This document shows positions 28,501 through 37,520 of a stretch of 64,000 bases of DNA, piece by piece. The DNA is from CAWAHD01 sp963781785 (GTDB taxonomy: Bacteria; Planctomycetota; Planctomycetia; Isosphaerales; Isosphaeraceae), in assembly GCA_963781785.1 (NCBI GenBank), contig CAWAHD010000003.1, forward strand, positions 682,001 to 746,000, given 5' to 3'. Made by a program: the position numbers and the translations under genes. A model generated the notes under the pieces. That model made no database searches. It saw nothing but the letters and a program-made list of their open reading frames with translations, and was not told the DNA's origin. Position 1 is the stretch's first letter. Every line of letters begins with the position of its first letter.

Positions 28501-29921
28501 ACAGAGGACGCCGATCGGCCGGCGATGGCCAGCGGCGCGAGGAGCCCAGCGATGTTATTCTGCACGAGCTCGTCAACTTCCGCGAGGCTGTTTTCTACGA
28601 CATAGCCGACTTTTCCTTTGCGGCATTCGAGTGCGATGTGTGCTTCGATGACGCCGAGTTTCATTTCCCACCCAACTTCCGAGCGATTCGCGTTCGCGGG
28701 AACTTATCGATGCAACGGGCCTGGTTCTACTATCGTTACGAGGAACTCTGTGGTGGGCGGACCGTCTTCAACGACGCGATCGTACGCGGCGTCGTTGATC
28801 TGCGTGGGGCCATCTTCAAGGCCGGGCTGGACTTCCAGGGTTCCATCCTCGAGGGCACCGTGAGAATCGACGGCGCTTCCTGGCCGGTGATCACAGTAGC
28901 AGCTTGGCCCAAGATCGCTCGCGAAGAGGAGATCGACGTCTCCTTCCGTGGCGCCAGCGTACGTGGCCTGCTCAGTCTCTCATCCCCCTATGTCACCGAC
29001 GCGCGGGACAAGGCTGCCGCAGTGCGAAGGTCGACCGAAACACGTGCGCAGTGGCGGCAGTGGCTCCTGCCATTCCTCATGGAGCGTGAGAGTCCGCGCA
29101 CCCTCGAATTAGAAAAAGTCAGGCGGGATCTGGTCGTCGATCTCCGGAGTTCTTCGGTGGAGAGCCTGGACCTAGATTTCGGGTCGATGCGCGCCTCTTA
29201 CGAGGCGCTGCACGCTTTGCAATCTAGTTCTCGGAGACGTGAGGACGATGCGTCGCATCCGAACGAGTTGGAGCAGGTTGCGGACTTATTTCAGCGAAGC
29301 CTACTGCGCAAGCGAAGGCTCGACGATGCCGATGAGTTTTACTGCATGCAGAAGGACGCGGCAGCGGATCTGACGCCTAGCCTCCTCTCCAAGGCGGAAG
29401 ATCTCGCCGGGAGAGCCGCTCGCCGGCTAATCGGTTCTCAACGGATACGGAAATCGCTGGCGCTGGTCAGCAGGGGAGTCTGGCAACACGGGACGAGTTG
29501 GGGTTGGGTGGCGTTCTGGATGGGGATGGATTTGTGCGCCATGATTCTAGTCACTTGCGTTGTCGCGTGGAGACAGGGGATTCCGCTATCGGAATTCCTC
29601 TCAGAGGCCTTTTATCGAGCTCTGAAAGCCGAAGCGACAGTGCGATCTGCTTCGCAGCCAATGGCGCCTGGACCATACTGGGTCGCGATTGGAATTCTCG
29701 CGTTCTTGGAGTCCATCCTGATAAGCTTACTGATTGTCTCTCTGGCGCGAAATACGAGCGCTGACCCGCGCCGGGCGTCCTCTCGCGAATTTGGCTCACG
29801 CGAGAAGTGCCTTTGCCACCCACGTTTACCCCCCGATCTGCTACAATCGATTCGTCCATCCAGATCGGCGCCCGCATACGAGGCGGCCGGTCGACACCCG
29901 GACCGAACGCGGACTCTCTGA
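25557..29921 (+). CDS. Response-regulator receiver fused to beta-helical repeats and a two-helix membrane effector
   Basis: The N-terminus fits a CheY-like receiver: strand 1 with an acidic pair (VIDDDYKLEG), phosphoacceptor Asp78 in DLDVILLDEYF, conserved Thr129 in PPLLLFTER, and Lys153 before Pro in YQGKP. An insertion of about 35 residues separates strands 3 and 4. An unassigned region spans about 160-600. Beta-helical, pentapeptide-like repeats occur at about 608-780 and 840-1115 (FREAVFYDIADFSFAAFECD is an example). Two hydrophobic helices (about 1316-1338 and 1373-1397; the second is LESILISLLIVSLARN) resemble bacterial two-helix channels but lack a TxGYGD-type filter. I infer a phosphorylation-gated membrane effector. 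In-frame codons just upstream encode RRLFTVL, so strand 1 begins before the only start codon. Confidence 0.72.
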   Translation: MIDDDYKLEGLDTLLERVVARLFTSAKRRFPPRVERTYANAHDLGPPANADVELIFAYDYPESVHYLHHRDLDVILLDEYFKNPRCRLISGDSKEAVEPELHRDRQGFLIAKRLDGELGLRRPPLLLFTERKASVAVAHDLQRQGMLDHYQGKPSTRKAELQLSRFLRRQFDPLSMARDLGVEDIDARVRGFLVEELACWRRDAPAMLRSLALAVRDSSNGRLDFDAWSAGLIPPIPDASRRMWLDVSFWEQMLSRELGPCAAWAPWKAWYTEPSQAGTPRLYSEHEDRIRYFELLRAARGRGVPTVALFDPLVVPALSAADRDRAEREWPWFTPIDGPMPGRPKPYQIFRLRLPRRAPASTLPWLVGYWFERPVRDQWITLASHREQAVLGEASYETTLHVFAEIVRRYERSQLTVPRGMGFLCDGVLLSVDSPSAGAPRAGPRLELLLGRTHWPLAPVEMLNLHPDPRRRMPEAVPYSLPDWTRALGIWFALGEWPDPAQATEAGGSWVRFKCLAKKRRINFDIWTWWRESTPAEADGHEITRRHDEKEVTRKGCRLVIANRSRPVGHLSQGDRRLTMRDLVSRALLRVRQDCVRLERCELRVEVENGRPATILEQMSFAGPVTFAGCHVLAHDREPIDFIVRDCVFKRGMIIDGTHAGAIYIDNCVFRRDEKGSMDDTALQILQTVVDGAIKISNVWLLGGPIEMSSVVAQSVRLENVQRGRLENLRIRDEFHLRTRAPGEFQITDMTVDGCWEVRLDSRAKLEVSHTVCARVNVTMEPGAGPVRFTDGFQCREDITLADPKQAASEEATDRPGESRVLGRKEISVLTAQPIDLRPAEVHFENSLGLARSLIARRGVSISMKHVRLGLNFQLQPHADPYGRIDLEDVVIAGKMDWSGITVKGPVRLASLALFGDLVLTHSMLFGSFRLIHSQINGPFEGRMARLGGEFDIQTSCCTGGLSFDRSHFFSAIRVAEGPRADRGRRSAGDGQRREEPSDVILHELVNFREAVFYDIADFSFAAFECDVCFDDAEFHFPPNFRAIRVRGNLSMQRAWFYYRYEELCGGRTVFNDAIVRGVVDLRGAIFKAGLDFQGSILEGTVRIDGASWPVITVAAWPKIAREEEIDVSFRGASVRGLLSLSSPYVTDARDKAAAVRRSTETRAQWRQWLLPFLMERESPRTLELEKVRRDLVVDLRSSSVESLDLDFGSMRASYEALHALQSSSRRREDDASHPNELEQVADLFQRSLLRKRRLDDADEFYCMQKDAAADLTPSLLSKAEDLAGRAARRLIGSQRIRKSLALVSRGVWQHGTSWGWVAFWMGMDLCAMILVTCVVAWRQGIPLSEFLSEAFYRALKAEATVRSASQPMAPGPYWVAIGILAFLESILISLLIVSLARNTSADPRRASSREFGSREKCLCHPRLPPDLLQSIRPSRSAPAYEAAGRHPDRTRTL

Positions 29922-29937
29922 AATCCAGCGTGCCGGG

Positions 29938-30387
29938 ATGGAGTTCTCAGCTCGCAGGCTCTTCGCGTTCGAGTTCTCGTTAGCGAGCTCCTCTGGAGGC
30001 GCGAGCCAGTCAGGTCCTCCGCCGACTACGAGCTCGAGCGGTTCTACATCGCAGGATTTCAGTACCACGACGGCCCACAGCCCATCGAACTTCTCCAGGT
30101 GGGGGGCGGAGTTGCTGCTCATCCACGAAAAAGACAACCCCGACGACCCGCAGGCCGTCGCCTTTCATCTCGGGAGCTCTCACCACGGCTATATTCCGCG
30201 TCGGCGCAATCGAACCATCGCCACTCTGCTCGACAAGGGCGTTCCTCTTTGCGCCTGGATTTCCAAGGTCAATCCCGACGCCGGCCGCTGGGCAGCAGTC
30301 GAGGTTGCGGTCTTCGTGACCGACGGCAACGCCGTCGCGGGTTGGGGCCCGGCCGCGAGCAAGGCGCCGATCGTCCGCGAGCTCTGA
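29938..30387 (+). CDS. HIRAN-domain protein (frameshifted)
   Basis: The C-terminal frame reads AELLLIHEKDNPDDPQAVAF, HHGYIPRRRNRTIATLLDKG and WAAVEVAVFVTD, a typical HIRAN domain. The upstream part of the domain (FYIAGFQYHDGPQPIELLQV) is in another frame. Removing one G from the G6 run at 30101-30106 joins them as QVGAELLL. HIRAN domains bind 3' DNA ends or stalled forks and occur fused to helicases or alone. No clean start codon exists in the first frame, so the start at 29938 is provisional and a second indel upstream is likely. It sits between the receiver-effector gene and a CARF gene. Confidence 0.7.
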   Translation: MEFSARRLFAFEFSLASSSGGASQSGPPPTTSSSGSTSQDFSTTTAHSPSNFSRWGAELLLIHEKDNPDDPQAVAFHLGSSHHGYIPRRRNRTIATLLDKGVPLCAWISKVNPDAGRWAAVEVAVFVTDGNAVAGWGPAASKAPIVREL

Positions 30388-30409
30388 GCATCGCTCAGGT
30401 ACCCCAGTC

Positions 30410-30859
30410 ATGAATGTGTTGCATTGCCTCCTCGCCAACCAGCACGTCCCCAACCTGCTCTCGGTCGATCACTATCGCCCCGACCGATTGGTGCTGGTCG
30501 AGAGCAGTGAGATGAAACGAAAACAGGTCGCCAGCCACTTTCCCAAAGCCCTCAGCCTGGGCGGCCTCGACTACGCCGGGCGGTGCCACATCGCCCCACT
30601 CGACGCCGAAGACAGCTTGCAAGCTGTGCGGCGCACGCTGACCGAGGCCTACGCCAGGCATCCCGCCGTCCGCTGGATCGCCAATATCACCGGCGGCACC
30701 AAGCCCATGAGCCTCGCCACCTACGTCTTCTTCAAGGAACGAAGAGCGCGCCTCGTCTATACCAACGTCTTCCGGCCCGCCGAGATCATCGACGTTGACG
30801 CCGAGACCAAGGATTCCTGTGACTATCGACCATCCATCCCCGAATTCCTCGCTGGCTGA
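30410..30859 (+). CDS. Stand-alone CARF domain, truncated copy of the Can2/Card1 sensor
   Basis: The 149-aa product is almost identical to the first 147 residues of the Can2-type protein at 31751, including the ligand-binding signature ITGGTKPMSLATYVFF. It stops at EFLAG, exactly where the full copy continues into its nuclease half. It has an intact start and stop and could be expressed as a free CARF domain. A free CARF could sequester or slowly cleave cyclic tetra-adenylate, as Crn1-type ring nucleases do, or it may be a decaying duplication. The sequence cannot decide between these. Confidence 0.75.
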   Translation: MNVLHCLLANQHVPNLLSVDHYRPDRLVLVESSEMKRKQVASHFPKALSLGGLDYAGRCHIAPLDAEDSLQAVRRTLTEAYARHPAVRWIANITGGTKPMSLATYVFFKERRARLVYTNVFRPAEIIDVDAETKDSCDYRPSIPEFLAG

Positions 30860-30897
30860 GGAAGATCGCCGCCCTCCCGACGCCGCGGCCCGGGTCT

Positions 30898-31302
30898 TCA
30901 GTAATAAGCCGGATCAGCTTGTTTTCCGCTGTTTTGGTCATGGTCACCGTGTAGCGATTCTTCACCGACGGTCTCCTTCAGCTCGGCCAGGATCTCAGCG
31001 AGCGGCCGGCTCGGCTCGGCCAGCCGTTGACGGACTTCCTCGGGTGTCAAAAACGTCGGCGGACCGTGCTCGGCAATCTTCGCCAAGGCCGGCATCTCAA
31101 GATGTCGAAGCTCGCCCGTCGCTTCGTTCACCGAGCAAATGCTCCGGCCAAGGATCGCTTGCTTGGCGGCCCATTGAAACAAGGTGAACGCATTCAAGAA
31201 GAACTCCCGCTTCGTCCGGAAACCGGCAAACTCGCTCCAGCGCGCGATCGAGTCGAGCTCGGAGTCGCTCAGGTCCATTTGAAATCGTGTAAGGCTGCCC
31301 AT
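30898..31302 (-). CDS. Small protein with ribbon-helix-helix-like N-terminus
   Basis: The 134-aa protein begins MGSLTRFQMDLSDSELDSIA followed by RWSEFAGFRTKREFFLNAF, a strand-helix-helix pattern like CopG/RHH DNA-binding proteins. The rest (ATGELRHLEMPALAKI; FLTPEEVRQRLAEPSRPLAE) is not recognised. It lies on the opposite strand between the two CARF copies and may have arrived with the duplication. The function is unknown; a regulator or antitoxin is possible. Confidence 0.5.
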   Translation of the reverse strand: MGSLTRFQMDLSDSELDSIARWSEFAGFRTKREFFLNAFTLFQWAAKQAILGRSICSVNEATGELRHLEMPALAKIAEHGPPTFLTPEEVRQRLAEPSRPLAEILAELKETVGEESLHGDHDQNSGKQADPAYY

Positions 31303-31750
31303 GGGATGTCTCCTGTTCAGTGGCTAAACGTCTCCGCATTGCGGCATCGATCGCTGCCAACGCGATCCGTCGGCAACCGGGCGAATTCCGATCCAAGACC
31401 GAACGAAAGTCGATCCACACGCTCTCCCCCAAATCCCCCCTGGTTGGACGCTTTCGACCGACGCTCGGCAGTCTCATCCAATTCTAACCCAAATCCGAGG
31501 TTTATGAATGACCTAATCCGAGTGTAAAATAATCATCACCCCGGGCGAACGGCCAATCTGCACTCAACCTGGCGATCGACTTCGCGACGTACCAAAAGGG
31601 GATGAGCGAAGAGCTGGCCGCTTGCAACGGCGCCGACTCGGGACATCGGGAATACTGCAAGGTGCTCCGCCAGAACCAGCCCGCGGCGACATGCGAACCG
31701 AGCGAGCATCACCGCCCGTTCTGATTCTCTTTCCCGCCTCCACCCCCACC
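31303..31750. other. Intergenic stretch upstream of the Can2-type gene
   Basis: These 448 bp show no convincing gene. They must contain the promoters for the leftward small gene and possibly the Can2-type gene. An AT-rich patch (AAAATAATCATC at about 31525) is the only obvious compositional feature. Confidence 0.4.
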
Positions 31751-32931
31751 ATGACCATCCTCCTCTGCCTACTGTCCGACCAGCACGTGCCCAACCTGCT
31801 CTCGGTGCATCACTATCGCCCCGACCGATTGGTCCTGGTCGAGAGCGGCGAGATGAAACGAAAACAGGTTGCCAGCCACTTTCTCAAAGCCCTCAGCCTG
31901 GGCGGCCTCGACTACGCCGGGCGGTGCCACATCGCCCCGCTCGACGCCGAAGACAGCTTGCAAGCTGTGCGGCGCACGCTGACCACGGCGTACGCCAAGC
32001 ATCCCGCCGACCGCTGGATCGCCAATATCACCGGCGGCACCAAGCCCATGAGCCTCGCCACCTACGTCTTCTTCAAGGAACGAAGAGCGCGCCTCGTCTA
32101 TACCAACGTCTTCCGGCCCGCCGAGATCATCGACGTCGACGCCGAGACCAAGGAATCCTGCGACTATCGACCATCCATCCCCGAATTCCTCGCGGGTTAC
32201 GGCTTCGAATGCCACCGGCGCGACGGTACGCTCGCCGACGCCGAAGAACGCGCCCGGCGGTGGTTCGACTGCGCCGCGCGATCGCCGCACAGGCAAAACC
32301 GCGCAGCCTGCTGCCGCTCTCCGACGACGATCGCGAGCACGCTCGCAAAAACGGACTGACCCTCGCGCCGGGCCAGGTGCACCACCCTGATGCGTCCGTG
32401 CGCCGCCAGATCGCCGCCACCTTCTCCCTCGATCCTGATGACCTCTCGGGCAAACTCTCGCGCTGGGCGGCCGACTTCCTCACCGGCGGCTGGCTCGAAA
32501 CGTTCTTCTGGGGACTGCTCGACCGGCACGCCGGAAAACTGGGCTGCTGGGACGTCCGCACCGGCCTCGAAGTTGAGCGCACGGGAGAAGCGTCGGGCAA
32601 CGAGCTCGACGTCGCGTTCCTGCACGAGCACCGGCTCTCGATGATCGAATGCAAGTCCGGGTCGCAGGCGCACGACCGCAGGGGGGATATTCTGTACAAG
32701 GTCGCGGCAGTCGCACTTCAGTTCCGCGCTCTGCGCGTCCAATCGTACCTGGCAACGATGGCCCCCAGCATCCTCGAGGGCCGGTCGCTCAAGAGGAATA
32801 TCCGCACCCGTGCTGATGTCTACAACTGCCGGGTGCTCACCGCGGAAACAATCCGCAGCCTGGCCCAGCGTGCCGACGAGTTTGATCTGATCAAGGCAAC
32901 GCTCTTCGGCCCCAGGCAGGCCACCCCATAG
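31751..32931 (+). CDS. Can2/Card1-type CARF-PD-(D/E)XK effector nuclease, DUF1887 (frameshifted)
   Basis: Residues 1-150 form a CARF domain (LLSDQHVPNLLSVHHYRPDR; ITGGTKPMSLATY). The C-terminal half holds a PD-(D/E)XK nuclease: GGWLETFFWGLLDR then NELDVAFLHEHRLSMIECKS, with Asp and E-x-K catalytic residues. Family members (Can2/Card1) cut DNA and/or RNA when cyclic tetra-adenylate binds. The CARF frame ends at 32359 and the nuclease frame runs to 32931. They overlap, and RARRWFDCA should join to RAIAAQAKPRSLLPLS, so one indel near 32275 has split the gene. ATG 31751 is the start matching the duplicate at 30410. Confidence 0.9.
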
Positions 32932-32949
32932 CAATAGGAGGCGACGCCC

Positions 32950-33231
32950 ATGGCCGAGGTCGTTTTTTACAACATTGGCGTAACGAAGCCGATCACGCCG
33001 AGCGAGCCCCTGCCGCCGTCGCCGCCCATTCCCAGGGGCGCGCTCGTCGTCGTCGAGGGCCGCGCTCCGATCTGGCGGTACGGGATTGCCTTTCATCGCC
33101 TGCACGGTTCGCCGGCCGGCGCCGTCGCGGTCTATGACCCGCGCCTGGGGGCCGTCGTCGTCGCGTCGCACAAGCCCGAGTTCCGCGAAGGTCAAGTCAT
33201 CGACGTCTCGCCGCCACAAACCTCGCCGTAG
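32950..33231 (+). CDS. csx3: Csx3-type (Crn3) cyclic oligoadenylate ring nuclease
   Basis: The 93-aa protein has the Csx3 pattern: a glycine-arginine strand GALVVVEGRAPIWRYGIAF and the signature AVAVYDPRLGAVVVASHK, near its C-terminus. Csx3/Crn3 proteins degrade cyclic tetra-adenylate and so switch off type III effectors. It starts 18 bp after the Can2-type gene with a good AGGAGG, which pairs effector and off-switch in one transcript. Frame intact. Confidence 0.87.
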   Translation: MAEVVFYNIGVTKPITPSEPLPPSPPIPRGALVVVEGRAPIWRYGIAFHRLHGSPAGAVAVYDPRLGAVVVASHKPEFREGQVIDVSPPQTSP

Positions 33232-33795
33232 AGCAAACAGTCGGTGTTGGGGGTGAGTCTTACGATGTTGGGCTAGGGTCACCCAGCGCCGCCTACCGCG
33301 CGACCGGAGGCGCCCCGAACCTCCGGCGATTCGACCAGATCCCACAAGATCCACAACCCGGCCAAACCGATGGTCGCACCGGGGAAACCACTCTCCGTGA
33401 CTCGGATCCGAGCCCGTGGCGCTCCTTATCCAGGGAGCCCCGCGAACCACGCGCGGCCAACCCTGTGTTTGGTGGGCTCGGAACCTGGACCACCTTGATC
33501 AGGAAATGCTCGTGACCGGGGTCCTACGGTTGTCAGCGGCGAGAGCGCTCGAAGCAGGTATTCTCGCCGTAAATCTTGGCGCGAAACGGTTAACGCAAAT
33601 CCCCTTGGAGGGGTCAAAAACCCGTTTTTCATGTACCTTCTCTGCGTCCGCGATAACAACCTGGTGTCCAATGACTTACGTTCGCGCACCAGCCCGCAGG
33701 CCCGGCCGAAAACCCATAAAATGTGCTCCACATCAGACCATCTCTGCATTTGGTGCTTGCAAGCCACTGCAAGTCATGGTGTTATGAGGCGGACT
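33232..33795 (+). promoter_or_regulatory. Leader of CRISPR array 1
   Basis: There is no gene in this 564-bp stretch. The last 50 bp hold three boxes also present upstream of array 2 with identical spacing: GCATTT at 33746, TTGCAA 5 bp later, and CATGGTGTTAT 12 bp after that, ending 10 bp before the first repeat. These are probably the leader elements that guide Cas1-Cas2 integration. The array promoter should also lie here. Confidence 0.75.
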
Positions 33796-36700
33796 GGTGC
33801 GCGCACCGTCCCCCACTCCGAGGGGTTTGAAACGCTTCCTCCTTCTCATGGGACGCCATCACTGCGAACGGTGCGCGCACCGTCCCCCACTCCGAGGGGT
33901 TTGAAACTAAAGAAGCTCCCATGACCCGTTTGGCCAATTCCCGGTGCGCGCACCGTCCCCCACTCCGAGGGGTTTGAAACGCGCTCGTTATATTGAACCT
34001 TGTAATACATTTTCCCCGGTGTGCGCACCGTCCCCCACTCCGAGGGGTTTGAAACTGATCCAAACCCAGTCCGACGGTTTGCTTAATGGCCGGTGCGCGC
34101 ACCGTCCCCCACTCCGAGGGGTTTGAAACTTCCTGGATGTTGACCCAGCCGGAGACTTCCTGCCCGGTGCGCGCACCGTCCCCCACTCCGAGGGGTTTGA
34201 AACATTTGCGTGCCAGTTTGCGAGATCCAGTAGCGACCTGGTGCGCGCACCGTCCCCCACTCCGAGGGGTTTGAAACCTTGCTGTAGCTGGCCAGCACCA
34301 CAACCGTCGGATCGGTGCGCGCACCGTCCCCCACTCCGAGGGGTTTGAAACGACACCTGTTCGGTGAGTTCTCCCAGCCAGCGCCGGGGTGCGCGCACCG
34401 TCCCCCACTCCGAGGGGTTTGAAACACGCAATTGTTTTCCCTTCCAGTCGATCTTTTCTCGGTGCGCGCACCGTCCCCCACTCCGAGGGGTTTGAAACGG
34501 CCAAGGGGTCTCCTCAGCACCTCTTTTATCCATGCGGTGCGCGCACCGTCCCCCACTCCGAGGGGTTTGAAACAGTTTGTAGAGCGGCAGGGCTCTCACT
34601 TCTTTTTCTGGTGCGCGCACCGTCCCCCACTCCGAGGGGTTTGAAACAACGGGTTTGTGCTCTCCTCCGTGTTATCCATCACGGTGTGCGCACCGTCCCC
34701 CACTCCGAGGGGTTTGAAACGCGGTGGTGCCCTCAGGCACATCGTCCCGAAGCTCGGTGCGCGCACCGTCCCCCACTCCGAGGGGTTTGAAACAAATTAA
34801 CATATGTCCGGTCCGGAAAGCTCGGACCGGGTGCGCGCACCGTCCCCCACTCCGAGGGGTTTGAAACGACTGGTTGGACGATCACTTGGTGATGCCGCCG
34901 ACGGTGCGCGCACCGTCCCCCACTCCGAGGGGTTTGAAACTGATATGCGACGACCACCACTGTCGCCAACACGAACGGTGCGCGCACCGTCCCCCACTCC
35001 GAGGGGTTTGAAACAAATCGAGCTCGATGTATTCGACCTCTCTGGTATGCGGTGCGCGCACCGTCCCCCACTCCGAGGGGTTTGAAACTGCGATCGATTC
35101 CGGCGTATGGACTGGCGCCGTCTGGGGTGCGCGCACCGTCCCCCACTCCGAGGGGTTTGAAACTTATCGGGGGATAGTTGCTTGGCCAACTTTCTTTGGC
35201 GGTGCGCGCACCGTCCCCCACTCCGAGGGGTTTGAAACATTGGTCGACGTCTTGGATTGGTCCTTTCCCAGGGTGGTGTGCGCACCGTCCCCCACTCCGA
35301 GGGGTTTGAAACGGCCAGGGCGGCGGCCAGGATGGTCGTCTGGGACTGGGTGCGCGCACCGTCCCCCACTCCGAGGGGTTTGAAACACGGACGCTCCTGA
35401 GGAATGAAGAAGTTGCCGCACGGTGCGCGCACCGTCCCCCACTCCGAGGGGTTTGAAACCCGCGGCCAATCAACTGGGGATCAACCTAGCCGAAGGGTGC
35501 GCGCACCGTCCCCCACTCCGAGGGGTTTGAAACTTACTTGCTTCGGCTAGTCGCGCCAGCATAGTAGGGGTGCGCGCACCGTCCCCCACTCCGAGGGGTT
35601 TGAAACGCCTTGGGTGCTTCTGGTGTGGCGCCCGCTTGGCGCGGTGCGCGCACCGTCCCCCACTCCGAGGGGTTTGAAACACGGGTTTGCTCCTCGGGTA
35701 AAGTAAACACGCACGGTGCGCGCACCGTCCCCCACTCCGAGGGGTTTGAAACGTGGCTTTGTGTCTTTCATGTAGCAATCGCAACTCGGTGCGCGCACCG
35801 ACCCCCACTCCGAGGGGTTTGAAACTGTCAGGTCACCGTATTCGGTATTCATTTGCCGTGTGTGCGCGCACCGACCCCCACTCCGAGGGGTTTGAAACAT
35901 GGGCAGGTGACAAGAAGGAGGAAGTCGCTGAGTGTGCGCCACCGACCCCCACTCCGAGGGGTTTGAAACGAGTCGACAGATTCAGGATCTTCGTCCACAC
36001 CGAACGTGCGCGCACCGACCCCCACTCCGAGGGGTTTGAAACAAGTCCAGTAACGACAGACTAAGGGCATACGCGGCATGTGCGCGCACCGACCCCCACT
36101 CCGAGGGGTTTGAAACACTCGCAGCTACTGCGCACGAGATAGCCTAAACCAGTGCGCGCACCGACCCCCACTCCGAGGGGTTTGAAACGCACGAGATCAT
36201 TACGCCTGATGCCAGAGTGGTCGTGCGCGCACCGACCCCCACTCCGAGGGGTTTGAAACACGAGCACGACCGTCCGTTGGCTGCGACGCAGCCAGGTGCG
36301 CGCACCGACCCCCACTCCGAGGGGTTTGAAACGGACGCGTGTTGCTATTGAGGCTGAAACCCGTCAGGCGGTGCGCGCACCGACCCCCACTCCGAGGGGT
36401 TTGAAACCCGCAGATCGACCTCCAGGACCTCCGACCGGCACGCGGTGCGCGCACCGACCCCCACTCCGAGGGGTTTGAAACTCTCAGCGCCGCACATGGA
36501 AGCAGAATCGTTTGATCGGTGCGCGCACCGACCCCCACTCCGAGGGGTTTGAAACCGCGATCCTCGTCGTCCGGTATGGCCTTCACCACCCGGTGCGCGC
36601 ACCGACCCCCACTCCGAGGGGTTTGAAACGACGTACTCTTCGGCTCGCTGGAACGCCCGTGGATTGGTGCGCGCACCGACCCCCACTCCGAGGGGTTTGA

Positions 36701-37147
36701 AACGTGCGCATCCTCGGCGTTCGCGCGGATCAGCGACAGGTGCGCGCACCGACCCCCACTCCGAGGGGTTTGAAACACGTCCGGAATAAACCGTCAGGAC
36801 TTCGAACTCGTCGGTGCGCACACCGACCCCCACTCCGAGGGGTTTGAAACACCCGGATGTAGCTCTTCCTGTCCGCATTTACCGTCGGTGCGCGCACCGA
36901 CCCCCACTCCGAGGGGTTTGAAACACTTTGGTGGGTTAGGCAAGAAGCGCCTTCACCACCTCGGTGCGCGCACCGACCCCCACTCCGAGGGGTTTGAAAC
37001 AACGCGACTTTGAACACCCGACGGTCCCGGCTGATCGAGCGCGCACCGACCCCCACTCCGAGGGGTTTGAAACGCTGTAGCCATCGGCGACCATTGATGT
37101 CACCGCGTCGATCGCGCACCGTCCCCCCGCTCCGAGGGGTTTGAAAC
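33796..37147 (+). CRISPR. CRISPR array 1, type III-B, about 46 repeats
   Basis: The 38-nt repeat opens with the palindrome GGTGCGCGCACC, continues with GTCCCCCACTCCGAGGGG and ends in the handle TTTGAAAC. Period is 72-76 bp and spacers are 34-38 nt. I counted 46 repeats from 33796 to 37147. Repeats 1-27 have GTCCCCC after the palindrome, repeats 28-45 have GACCCCC, and the last returns to GTCCCCC. The handle lies at the 3' end and degenerate repeats lie at the right end, so transcription is rightward from the leader at 33.2-33.8 kb. Open frames through the array (SNPSEWGTVRAP-type) are not genes. Confidence 0.98.
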
Positions 37148-37186
37148 ATCTGATCTCCAATCGTCCGCGTCGATTCCTGCACCGAG

Positions 37187-37520
37187 GTGCGCGCACCGTC
37201 CCCCACACAGGAAAGGATTAAGGTTGAAGGATGAAGGATGAATGAGGACCACGGAGACGCGACGCGGCACACATGACGAGCGCGTGGTGAAGTACCGGAT
37301 ACCTTCGGTCGCACAGTGAAGTCGTCCGGGTGGTTCATCCACAGCGCGCACCGTCCCCCACTCCGAGGGGTTTGAAACGTCCCAGTCCCGGTACCCGTGC
37401 CCGTACCCGTCGAGCGCGCGCCGTCCCCCACTCCGAGGGGTGTGAAACGCCCGCATGAATTCCAAATCCGTGGCCGCCGGACGCCCTCCCGCGCACACCG
37501 TCCCCCACACGGGAAAGGAT
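37187..37520. repeat. Degenerate array 1 end with two copies of a dispersed GAAGGATGAAGGAT element
   Basis: Four decayed repeats lie at about 37187, 37342, 37412 and 37488. Two are cut short after CCGTCCCCCACAC and joined to a similar sequence: GGAAAGGAT, then GAAGGATGAAGGATGAAT, then ACGCGACGC and GGATACCTTCG. The second copy runs on to about 37620. From there to 38033 (start of the sigma-like gene) I see no gene. Confidence 0.75.
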
